The notes beneath the pieces were generated by a model. That model saw nothing but the letters and a program-made list of their open reading frames with translations. It made no database searches and was not told the origin of the DNA. Of a stretch of DNA of 64,000 bases, positions 26,825 through 36,100 are shown piece by piece (position 1 is the first letter of the stretch; each line of letters starts with the position of its first letter). Made by a program: the position numbers and the translations under genes. This DNA comes from Geranomyces variabilis (Eukaryota > Chytridiomycota > Chytridiomycetes > Spizellomycetales > Powellomycetaceae), in assembly GCA_027603065.1 (NCBI GenBank), contig JADGJP010000019.1, positions 397,073 to 461,072 on the forward strand, read 5' to 3'.

Positions 26825-26908
26825 GGTCTAACTACCCTCGAAAACCGTAGCCCTTTGAGCCAAGCCAAAAACATAGAAAACCAAAACCACACCCGAAAAA
26901 CATCATCC
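26825..26908. promoter_or_regulatory. Compact divergent promoter
   Basis: Only 84 bp lie between the asparaginase ATG (26824, -) and the ATG at 26909 (+). The spacer is A-rich on the plus strand with no clear TATA box. It must hold both 5' leaders, or the true starts lie further in. Confidence 0.4.
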
Positions 26909-28474
26909 ATGCCCTCAAAACGCAAAACCGCAGACGCCGAAATAATCGAAGCGGGGCTCGCTTCTGAAGCGCTCCCAAAACGGCACGCCAAATCTGCTTC
27001 ACCCACCAAAAACAACGCCAACAACGACAGCGAAAACGAACCCAAGTCGCCCACCATCACGGCCGGTAAAGGTGGTCGACGCGCCTCTTCTTCTGGGGGT
27101 ACCAAGCGCCCTGCCAGCGCTGACGAAAAAGGTTCGAAGAAGTTAAAGAAGGATGAGGAGGGTCATACGTCTGACGATGATGCGGTTGTGAAGGGAAGGC
27201 AACGTGCGGGGTCTGGTCGACGCGCGAAGAAGGACGAGAAGGCCGGGGAGCAGACCTCGCCTAAATCGCTAAAGTCACCTCAATCACCAAAGTCGCCCAA
27301 GTCGCCCAAGAAGGCTGGTGTAAAGGCCGAGAAGGGGGACAAGGAGGCCAAGCCGAAAGCTGAAAGCAAAGCCACTAGCGGGGCAAAAAGCGAGGATTTG
27401 GAGGATTCAAAGCCGAGCGCGAACAAAGTCGAAGAAACTGCAGCACAGGGCAACAATGGCAGCTCCTTAGAACTTGGTAAAGGTGCGTGTCGGTGTCGCT
27501 TGCTCTCATTGGCGACCCACCCACAATACAAATGCTGATCTGCCCGACTACTCCTCCAGGAACCCTAGAAAAGGGCCAGATCTACTTCTTCTACCGCCCC
27601 AAAGTCGAGCTCAAAGAAGCACACAGCCTGGGCGAAGTGCAACGCTTCAAGATAATCCTCCTTCCCACTGGCGGTTCTGCGGCAGGCAAAAGGAACCGTA
27701 TTGCCGTCCTGAGTCGCAAGCGACTGCCTCACATTGCTCGTAGGGAGCGTACTTGGGGATTCGTCGAGAAGGCTACGTCGGATGTTCAAGAGCTGGATGA
27801 GTTCGTCAAGAGTGAGATTTATGAGACGAAGACCAGAGGGACTCGCCATCTGGAGGCGATGAGGCCTTGTGGAGAGGGTGTCTATGCCATTGTGGAGCAC
27901 AACGGCCACACCCATTTGGCTTATGCTCTCGCTATGCCAGAGACTCCAAGTATGTGATCAAACACGGTATAAGAACAAGCAAGCGGGCCGAGTGTTCTGA
28001 TCCTACTGTTTCGTCCGTTCAGGCGAAGTCCAAAAGACTTTCAACATCGAAAGTCAGGGAAGCTTCATCTTCTCTGTCAAGGTATGTTCATACATATCAT
28101 ATGCAGAGGCAATGCCAGACATTAGCTGATTCTTCCCTCTGTAGAACCCTGACAGCCCCTCTCCCCCGTGGGCGGGACTCAGCGGAAAGTCCATGGCCAG
28201 CTTCCCAGCTCAATACATGGACCTCTTCGGCAACCGCCGCTTCGTACCGGTCAACCCAGCCAGCTTCCTTGACTATGACCATGCCGAGTTCCTGCTCATC
28301 GGCGCCAACGAGGACGTGGCGGGTGAGCTCGGCGAAGCCGGCCAGGAGCTGATGCAGGACGAAGAAGATGAACACAAAGATGTCGTCAAGTTGCAGGATG
28401 ACAAGGTGTTCCAGGACTTGCAGTTGGAGAAGAGCGAGTTCAAGGCGGAACCCTTGTTTGGAGACTGGGCATGA
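26909..28474 (+). CDS. Conserved fungal protein of unknown function with disordered basic N-terminus
   Basis: Four exons (26909-27482, 27560-27949, 28023-28081, 28145-28474) close in frame to 450 residues. Residues 1-190 are low complexity, rich in Lys, Ser and Glu, with nuclear-signal-like KRK and KKLKKDEE clusters and SPK repeats. Residues 190-400 form the conserved domain: GTLEKGQIYFFYRPKVE, EVQRFKIILLP, RRERTWGFVE, YETKTRGTRHLEAMRPCGEG, HLAYALAMPE, GSFIFSVKNPDSPSP and FLDYDHAEFLLIGA. I recognise this as a widespread fungal family, sometimes labelled a BTB-domain transcription factor in ascomycetes although no BTB fold is visible. The C-terminus is acidic (DEEDEHKD). Function is unknown; nuclear location is a guess from the basic N-terminus. 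Confidence 0.88.
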
Positions 28475-28704
28475 GGTGCCCAAGAGTGCCTGACTGCTCA
28501 TCAGCTTGTTGAATGGGCGATGCCATATAGCAAGACTGCGCACTTTTTGGGTTTTTGAGATCTGCGGGCATCAAATCTTCTTGGGAAGTCTGGTTTGTGT
28601 TTCGAGGCGCATCCGGCTATCCTTCTACGAAGAAAGTTTCGGCGAAGCAATACTTGTGCCTTCTCCATTTGTGCCATTCCCCACAACAGAGTACAATCCT
28701 CATC

Positions 28705-28795
28705 ATGTCGTTCGACACAACCACAAGCAAACTAGCCGAGCCGTTTGACAAGCATCCAAAGCTCAATGTCACATACACGTACGGTACCGCCGGGA
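28705..28795 (+). pseudogene. Orphan first exon resembling phosphoacetylglucosamine mutase
   Basis: An ATG at 28705 opens 30 codons ending KHPKLNVTYTYGTAG and followed directly by GTGAGT. The His-Pro-Lys and T-Y-GTAG pattern matches the N-terminus of phosphoacetylglucosamine mutases (chitin precursor pathway), where GTAGFR normally follows. None of the remaining ~500 residues is visible downstream; the rvt-like gene begins within 450 bp. The codon phase left at the GTGAGT donor does not give the expected Phe. It is probably a gene fragment stranded by rearrangement, or the promoter end of a locus broken here. Confidence 0.55.
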
Positions 28796-29030
28796 GTGAG
28801 TACTGCAAATCCGCCGCTCCTGCTCCCCCCTTTACGCTCGCCCCCTCGCCCATATGTACCACCCTTACATATTTCAATAAGAATCTGAAAGCCTAATCCC
28901 AAACCTTAAGAGACCATGCCAATGATGATGCCACGTTTAAGCTTGTGGCGGCGGCTGATCAGTATGATGACGACTATATATAGCATCTGTCACCCAAGAT
29001 ACATACAATGTGTGACTCGGGAAGCCCAGC

Positions 29031-29090
29031 AATCCCACAACTGCGCGCGCAGTCCAATAATAGCGGCAATCCCGCAACTGCGCGCGCAGT
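29031..29090 (+). repeat. Short direct repeat upstream of the rvt-like gene
   Basis: A GCAATCCC(A/G)CAACTGCG block followed by CGCGCAGT occurs near 29031-29053 and again near 29069-29090. A shorter GCGCAGTTGCG follows at about 29100. CTGCGCGCGCAG is itself palindromic, so these could be protein-binding sites for the gene at 29224. Confidence 0.6.
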
Positions 29091-29118
29091 TTAATGACAG
29101 CGCAGTTGCGTTCCTGTT

Positions 29119-29128
29119 ACTGTATAAA
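29119..29128 (+). promoter_or_regulatory. TATA box of the rvt-like gene
   Basis: CTGTATAAAAGA lies about 100 bp upstream of the ATG at 29224, in a pyrimidine-rich leader typical of fungal promoters. Confidence 0.5.
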
Positions 29129-29223
29129 AGAAGACCCAGCCCGACTCCAAACCTCCCTCCCTTCACCTTCTATAGCAATTGACTTCCCTCCACCTTCAAG
29201 CAATCAACTCAGTTAAATCCACC

Positions 29224-31948
29224 ATGACGCAGCGCATGGATTCACTCGGGTCGACTCTCCACAACATCACCTCCATCAAGCGGCAAGAGCTTGCAAAACA
29301 ACGCGATGCTTGCAAGGCGATGCGCTCAGATATTCTCGGATCGATTGAAAGCGAGCACGACCCGCGAGCCCGCGTTCGACTGCTTCTCGGAGACACCGGC
29401 AAGCGCAGGGGACTAGAGGTCAGCAGCTATAGTGCTAGAGCCTCCCGGCAACTAGCAGGGCGAGGGCGCGGACGAGGTCGGGGACGCGGCGGGGGTTCCA
29501 CGCACTTTCATCCATACCAGGCGGCCCGCGTGAAAAGTTCCGCGCAGCACGAGGAAATTCTAGCGCTGGCCGGCATATCAGCGTACAATGTTCAGCGTTT
29601 TCTCGAACAGTCCGATCACGACGCTTCCATTCCTCAAGGGTTGTTCTCACAAGTCGAACTACGTTTCCGCAAAGCCTTGCGGGCGCTCGAAGTCAAGTAC
29701 GAATACGCCACCTTATTCAGCGACCTGGTCACAGAGAGCTCCGCCAAACACACTGCGAAAGCAGTAATAACGCCTCCGACAACTGAGAGCGAGGGTCTCA
29801 CAGAGATGCGCAAGCAGCGGATGGAGTGGGAATCGATCGTTTTCACGCCGCTCAAGCGCGAAGAAACGGCCGTTCTAGCAGAGTTGGAAAAAACTTTCGA
29901 AAGCCCAGAGGCGCGTCAGAGCCTTAGCATTCTGCGGTCGCTCACAGCTCATTTCTGCGATCGGATCCAGAATGACAAGATTTGCGTTTCGCGGATGAAA
30001 ATAACTGTGAACGGCCTGCTCGCTTCGGACATTCTATCAGATGATCAAGCAAGCACCCTCAAACTGATCCGCGACAGTCCAACGCTGCTCGGCGAAATGA
30101 TTGACGTTCTCAACTTGCGTCTGGCATCAATCGAGCGGTGGACCTGGGAAACGGACGCCGTGCCTCTGGATATGCGCAGACAGATCAATGGCAAATTCCG
30201 CGTGTTCATGCACGAGGAAATTGCCCAAGCCCTGCTGATTTATCATGTCGGCATCAGCTTCTCCACGGCATTTGCCCAAGCTCTCGATGGCTTCTACTCC
30301 TCGACTGGCTGGAAGAAACATAATGGTCTGGCTCCGTCTGATCTTGCTCAGTTGGATTACTTTTGCGGCTTTCGCGGAGTCCAACACAGATCTATCAACA
30401 CCTTAACCTCGACCGAGTTTGGCGCGAAGTATTTCATGAGCATGATGCCTCGCAACCCCGAAGAGGGCGGGTGCGGGGGCGGGTACGATGGGACTGCTGA
30501 TCAGCAGGCGACGAAAAACCCGCGAGTCGAAAGCCGTGCCTCTAAAGTCATTCTAGCAAAGCAAGCCGTCCTTCATGCCACCGTCGCTGAGACTCTGCTG
30601 AGCGACACACTCGAGGAAAGAGCTTGTGGTAGTCCAGACTGACTTCCGCTGGTTCGGCCCATCGCTGTCCCACTCCACCATCGCCGCCGTCATGCAGTTT
30701 TTTGGAGTCACGGAGGTCTGGCGGGGCTTTTTTCAGACATTCTTGAGTGCCCCTCTGCGGTTTATACAGGACGGCCCCGACGGTAAAATCCGCAAGCGCG
30801 AACGCGGGGTACCCATGTCTCACATGCTCAGCACCATGTTTGGGGAGATGACGCTATTCTGCCTCGACTGTGCAGTCAACGAAGCTACGAAGGGGAAACC
30901 GATGTACCGGCTGCATGACGATGTCTGGATTTGGGGCACGGCTGCGCAGATGACCGCCGCGTGGGGTGCATTGTCTCGGTTGTCGGACACACTGGGAATC
31001 TCCTTCAACAAGGAGAAAACCGGATCGGCTCGGCTAACACGGGACAGCGCAAAGGCCGCGCACCCACTCCCGCCAACCCTCCCGCTTGGCTCTCTGCATT
31101 GGGGGCTCCTGTCGGTTCAAGACAATGGACAGTTTCGAATTGATCAAACCAAGGTTGACCACCATATCGCCGAGATCCGTCGCCAGTTGGGCGGGCGCAC
31201 CTCAATTCTCGCGTGGATTAGGGGTTATAACACCTACATGAAGTTCTTTGCGCTGAACTTTTGCGAGCCGGTGAACGCGCTAGGCCGCGGGCACGTCGAT
31301 GACTGTCTGAGGACACTAAATCGGATCCACCTGGAACTTTGTCCATCTACGGGCGGGAATGTTGCAGAGTACCTGAAATCCATGATTTCCAAGCGTTTCG
31401 GCGTTGACAACATACCCGATGGGTTCTTGTTCTGGCCAATGGTTTTTGGCGGTCTGGAGCTCCACAACCCCTTCATTTCCTTACAAGGAGTACGAGAGCT
31501 CATATACGACGATCCATCGGATAGGCTTCGAGAGGCATTGGAAAAGGAGGAGCTCGAGTATCGCTCGTTGGAAGCAAGGTTTGCAAAGATGGGACCGCCG
31601 AACCATTTACATCACAACTCGCAAGTATTCCTTTCCAGGAGCGCATTTTCCAAATACCGCCGGGACGGCTCTCAAGTCTTTCTCTCTGCGTGGAGCGATC
31701 TTCTAGCAAGCGGTACGGAGGAGATGGTCGAGTCGACCGCCGAGGTGAACGGCTTGCTGGACAAACTTGCGACTGCAGATCAGATGTGGTTACAGACTCA
31801 CGCTGAGGAGCCGTACTGGCGTGCGATACTGGAACTTTATGGCGCTGAGATGGGTGAGGTCTTTAGCGGGGTGCAGGTGGTGGACAAGGGACTGCTGCCA
31901 AAGGGGATGATGGACATTATGAAAGGTAGGGCTCGGTGGGAGGCGTAG
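29224..31948 (+). pseudogene. rvt: rvt-like reverse transcriptase gene with one frameshift
   Basis: Two long frames overlap at 30602-30642 and together give about 900 residues. The N-terminal half (29224-30640) has a helical, coiled-coil-like start (SLGSTLHNITSIKRQELAKQ), a Gly-Arg-rich stretch (GRGRGRGRG) and ends TVAETLLSDTLEE. The second frame continues VVVQTDFRWFGPSLSHSTI, then RKRERGVPMSHMLSTMFGE, and the catalytic YxDD-equivalent MYRLHDDVWIWG. These features match the single-copy, cellular rvt reverse transcriptases of fungi rather than a retrotransposon: no gag, integrase, endonuclease or terminal repeats are seen. The frame changes inside GAGGAAAGAGCTTGTGG (30613-30629) with no room for an intron, so there is either a one-base indel mutation or a sequencing error. 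Apart from that break the reading frame is open, suggesting recent or only apparent loss. Confidence 0.75.
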
Positions 31949-32380
31949 ACGATTGTAACCATGGGTATGTTCGGATCAGAAAAGGGTTTGTGACAACAAA
32001 GCGAGACGTTTAAACGATGACTTCCACTTCGCCTTCACATATCGCTTCCATCCTTCATATTCTGACTCGCTCGCCAGTAGCAGGCTTCTTTCTGCGTTGT
32101 ATTAAGGCAAGCCCAACCTCGTCTTCCTTTTTGAAAACAGTGTACATTCATGGGATTTAGGGATGCTGGGCGTGCGCCACCAGCCTTGACGCGGTGTCGT
32201 GGAAGTTCCGATGCAAGACACTTTTTCGGGCTTGTGTACTAAATAGCTGAAAAGACTATGCAAGAGCTGTGCTCATTGGTGATGCGCTTTGAGGGAACGA
32301 GCTCAATCGAACTGGACGTCTGCTTGCGGTGGAAGGAAGGCCTGCACACTTGTGAACAAAGCGGTATGTCCTTCCGGCCT
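31949..32380. other. Intergenic, nothing recognised
   Basis: No gene, RNA or repeat was recognised between the rvt-like gene and the minus-strand ORF ending at 32381. Confidence 0.5.
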
Positions 32381-33112
32381 TCATCCTCCATGGCACAGCT
32401 CTTCGCCAGTTGCATGCGTGGCAATTTCCAGAGGGACGCCAAAATCAGTCGTCCTGCGGACCACTGTCCCATTTGTCCCTACAGGGAAACTGTCCTCGGC
32501 CGTTAATCGGTACAATCCTGTCTTCCATCCACACTGAACCTGAAACCCGCACGCGTAGAAGCCCGATGTGTCGTCCCAAATGCCTTTGCTGCAGACAGGG
32601 TACTCGATCTCAGCCGTAAGGCCCTTCAACGTGACCTGGATTGTTTTCTCGAACACAGATCCGGTTCTGTTGGGCGCAAGTCTCTTTATAGTGCGATCGT
32701 CCATGAAGATCTCCTCGTCGGCCAGGCCGTCAGTCCACCGGACACTGGCGGCCTGGCCGCGGTACAGCTGCGGCTGAACGAGATTTTGCTCTGACGTGGC
32801 GTGCGGGTTGACTCGCGTTGCAGGGTTTGATTCGCTGATCGCCGGAGTTGCAATCGGCCACACCGCCGCGACCCATGCCGCGACATTGAGAACGTCTTGC
32901 AGTGCCGCGCTCGCGGCGGGGTACGTGTTGCACTCAAAGAGGTAGGCCACGGTATGCAGGTCAAATGGCGTCCCGACGGGGCGGGGACGATAGTCGACGA
33001 CGCACAACAGCTGCACGCCCCCGCTCCCGTGCTGAAAGCTGGGGTGGTCTTGTCCGATGCCCGTACAACTTTGTGTCCATTTCAACAAAGAACTACAAAA
33101 GGATGTATTCAT
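32381..33112 (-). CDS. Unrecognised protein of 243 residues downstream of the NRPS
   Basis: An uninterrupted minus-strand frame begins with ATG at 33112, only 36 bp after the NRPS stop codon at 33149, in the same direction. The product is moderately cysteine-bearing (YPVCSKG, FYACGFQVQCGW), with no signal peptide and no motif I recognise. Codon choice looks protein-like. It could be an independent small gene, a further exon of the NRPS tail, or a co-transcribed accessory. An AT-rich TATATATAG stretch (about 33125-33135) lies just upstream and could be its core promoter. No function is proposed. Confidence 0.4.
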   Translation of the reverse strand: MNTSFCSSLLKWTQSCTGIGQDHPSFQHGSGGVQLLCVVDYRPRPVGTPFDLHTVAYLFECNTYPAASAALQDVLNVAAWVAAVWPIATPAISESNPATRVNPHATSEQNLVQPQLYRGQAASVRWTDGLADEEIFMDDRTIKRLAPNRTGSVFEKTIQVTLKGLTAEIEYPVCSKGIWDDTSGFYACGFQVQCGWKTGLYRLTAEDSFPVGTNGTVVRRTTDFGVPLEIATHATGEELCHGG

Positions 33113-33148
33113 CTATGTGGGATCTATATATATCTCTATCTGTGGGAA

Positions 33149-36100
33149 TTAGTGCATTTTCTGCCGTGAAGCAGCTACGACATTTGTTACTCGGACCTGC
33201 TGCGACTTGGCTTTGCTGAGCTTCGGAGTGATCCACTGCAAATATTTCTTCCACCAACGACGACCCTTTGTGCCGTCTTGTGGTTGCTTTTCGTCACGAC
33301 TCGTCGTTCCCTTGGTGGATGTTTTTACTTCGATTGTAAGGGGCAATGGCGGGGCAGGGATGATATCCGTATGAGAGTCCGGTCGTTTCTCGTTGGTGGT
33401 TCCAGTCGTCGCCTTGATGGCTCTAACGAGTGCTTCACAGAAAGCCCGGCCCGATGGCAGGACGTGACCACCCTCGTGCTCCAAGATCGTCCGAGCAGCT
33501 ACCGTATACTGGTCGGGGAGGTTCGATTTGATCAATGGAATCTCCTGCTTGCCGTACGCAATGATGGTGGGCGAAGCGATGGGGCCCGCGATCGCCAACG
33601 CGTCGCGGATCTTTGACGGCAACCCGGCAGACGGATAGGAGACACCGCCGATGTGAACGGTGAACTTCCAGGTCCGTTCGATAACATTCAGATGCGCCAG
33701 GCGGTCCAACAGCTCGATCGGCCAGCAGCCCTGAGAGAAGCCGAGAAGGCCATCGACGGGACCCACTTCATGAAGCTTCTGAGACAGGAAGGCAATGAGA
33801 CTCTCGTACTCCGCAGCGGGCACAGCCCAGTCCGTCCATGCTTGCGTGAATTTGTCCGCATCGGTCGTGGCGGCATCGATCGAGGTCCATTGGTAAACGG
33901 TAACGTTCTCGTAATCTAAGGTATGCATAGAATAAACCTACTGAATTCCCACGCAGGTGAACACGGCTCAAATCTCAGGCACATACCTTTGTTCAAAGGC
34001 TTGACTTTGAAAGGGGCATCGCAGAACAAGAACTCGATATCTTGTCCAGATGCCTCGATAAGGTTTGCCATCGCGTTCTCCATCATGACCGAGTTGGCAA
34101 ACAAGGCATGGAAGCAGAGAATTTTTATCTTTGGCGCCTTCCCCTCAGTTGCCGGGGCGAGATCGGACGGGCTTTCAATCCCCTCAATGGCCTGCGCCAT
34201 CATTTTCAGGGTAGGGTTTTTGAACATAGAGTTGATCTTAAGGTCAACGTTCCACCGCTGCTTGATGTGGAAATGGAGCGACACAGCGCTCAGGGACGAG
34301 CCTCCAACGCTGAAGTAGGACGTTTCACGTCCGATGTAGGACAGATCCTTTTTCAAAGATTGACCCCACACCGCAGCTAGTGCAATTTCGAGCTCCGTTT
34401 TAACGCCGACGTTCGGTCTGTCGAGGTCGATTGTAGAAAGAGCTTTTTTGTCGATCTGGGAGGTGGAAGAGAGATATTAGAATAATCCAACTTAATGGGA
34501 ACTCATGTGTGTCTTACCTTTCCGTTTCCGTTGACGGGAAGGGTCTCAAGGCCGTGAAAGACTGACGGAATCATATAGTTGGGCAGAACGTCGGCGACGA
34601 TGCGGCGAAGCTCCGTGACATCAACGGTGCTCGGAGAGAAGAAGGCCACAAGGTTGCCGTTCTTGACGATTGCCGCAGCAGAACTGACAGCCGCGTGTTT
34701 CATCATGGCGTCAGTAATTTCCTGTTGTTCGATGCGGTAGCCGGCCACTTTCCACTGATCGTCCAGGCGTGCCAGCAGTTCAAACGCGCCAGTGGTGAGC
34801 ATTCTGCCGAGGTCGCCAGTCTTGAACAGGCGACCGGGACCGAACGGGTTGGGAGCAAACCGCTTGGCCGAAAGTTCTGGGAGGTTGAGATAACCCGGGG
34901 AGGCGTTGACTCCGGGCGATGACGTGTACAGTTCGCCCAAAACGCCGATCGGGACGATGCGACGGTTAGCGTCTAGGACGTAGCACGCGTTGTTGGCTAC
35001 CGGAGTCCCTACGGTCACCAGTTGTCCGGGCTTCAACACCCCCATGTGCGAAACGATACTGGTCTCGGTAGGGCCCATCACGTTGTGCATCTTCACCGAG
35101 CTCGCCCATTGGTCTCTGAGGCGGGCGGGGCAAGGCTCACCGCCGACAATGACGTGCCGCAGGTTCGGGAAGTCATCCGGTCCGCCGAGCAGCGACAGGC
35201 CGGTAGGAGTGATGTGCAGCACCTCCACGGTCCTGATGTTGTCAAACACGTTTTCTTCCTCTCGCAGGACCAAGATACACCCGTTGCTGAGGGCTCCCCA
35301 GACCTCCCATTCGGCAACATCGAATCCAATGTTCATCATCTGCATCACGCGAGCTCGTGGGACACATCCGATGGTGGTGGATTGCAAGGCGATGATGTTG
35401 ACAGCTCCTTGGTGGGGCACCGGGACGGCTTTCGGGGTGCCCGTGGAACCGGAGGTGAAGACTAGGAACGCCGTGTCGGAGGCCTTTGCAGCACTGACCG
35501 GTGAGGCAGCCGCCGGCCGTCGTGCGAGCTCGTCGAGGTCAACAAATGCATGCTGGATGGGCTTGCTCGTGAGGGAAGACAACAGAGCCGAGAGATGTCG
35601 GGTGGTCAGAACCGCGGATGGCTCGGCGTCACTTAAAACAAAATTCAAGCGGTCAACAGGAGTCGAGGCGTCGAGAGGGACGGCAACAGCACCGCTCATG
35701 GCCACGGCCACCAGAGCAACAACGAACTCCGCGGAGCGATCCATCATGATGGCAACGCGCGAGCCGCAAACCAGTCCCATCGTGGACTGCATATGCTGTG
35801 CCAGCGTTGAAGCGAGAGTGTAGAGTTGGCGGTACGAGATCCGGTTGCTTCCGAACTCCACGGCGGTCCAATCGGGGTGCATACGGTAGCGCTCTAAAAA
35901 TCCCTCGTGGATGAGCGCATACGGCAGCTCGATATGGGGGCCGACGGCAACCGACGATCGGGTAGGGGCAGACTCCCACAGCGAGGACAAGTACTTGTCT
36001 TCGGTCACTGCCACAATCATTTGGCTGACTGTAAAGTCGAATTCCTCCAGCAAGGTTTTCGCCTGAGCTCGGTCCATATGGGCATGGTCAAATTGCCCAG

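Noticed and set aside
29224-31948. Non-LTR or LTR retrotransposon
   Set aside because: No gag, endonuclease, integrase, poly-A tail or terminal repeats are seen. The sequence pattern fits the stand-alone rvt family.
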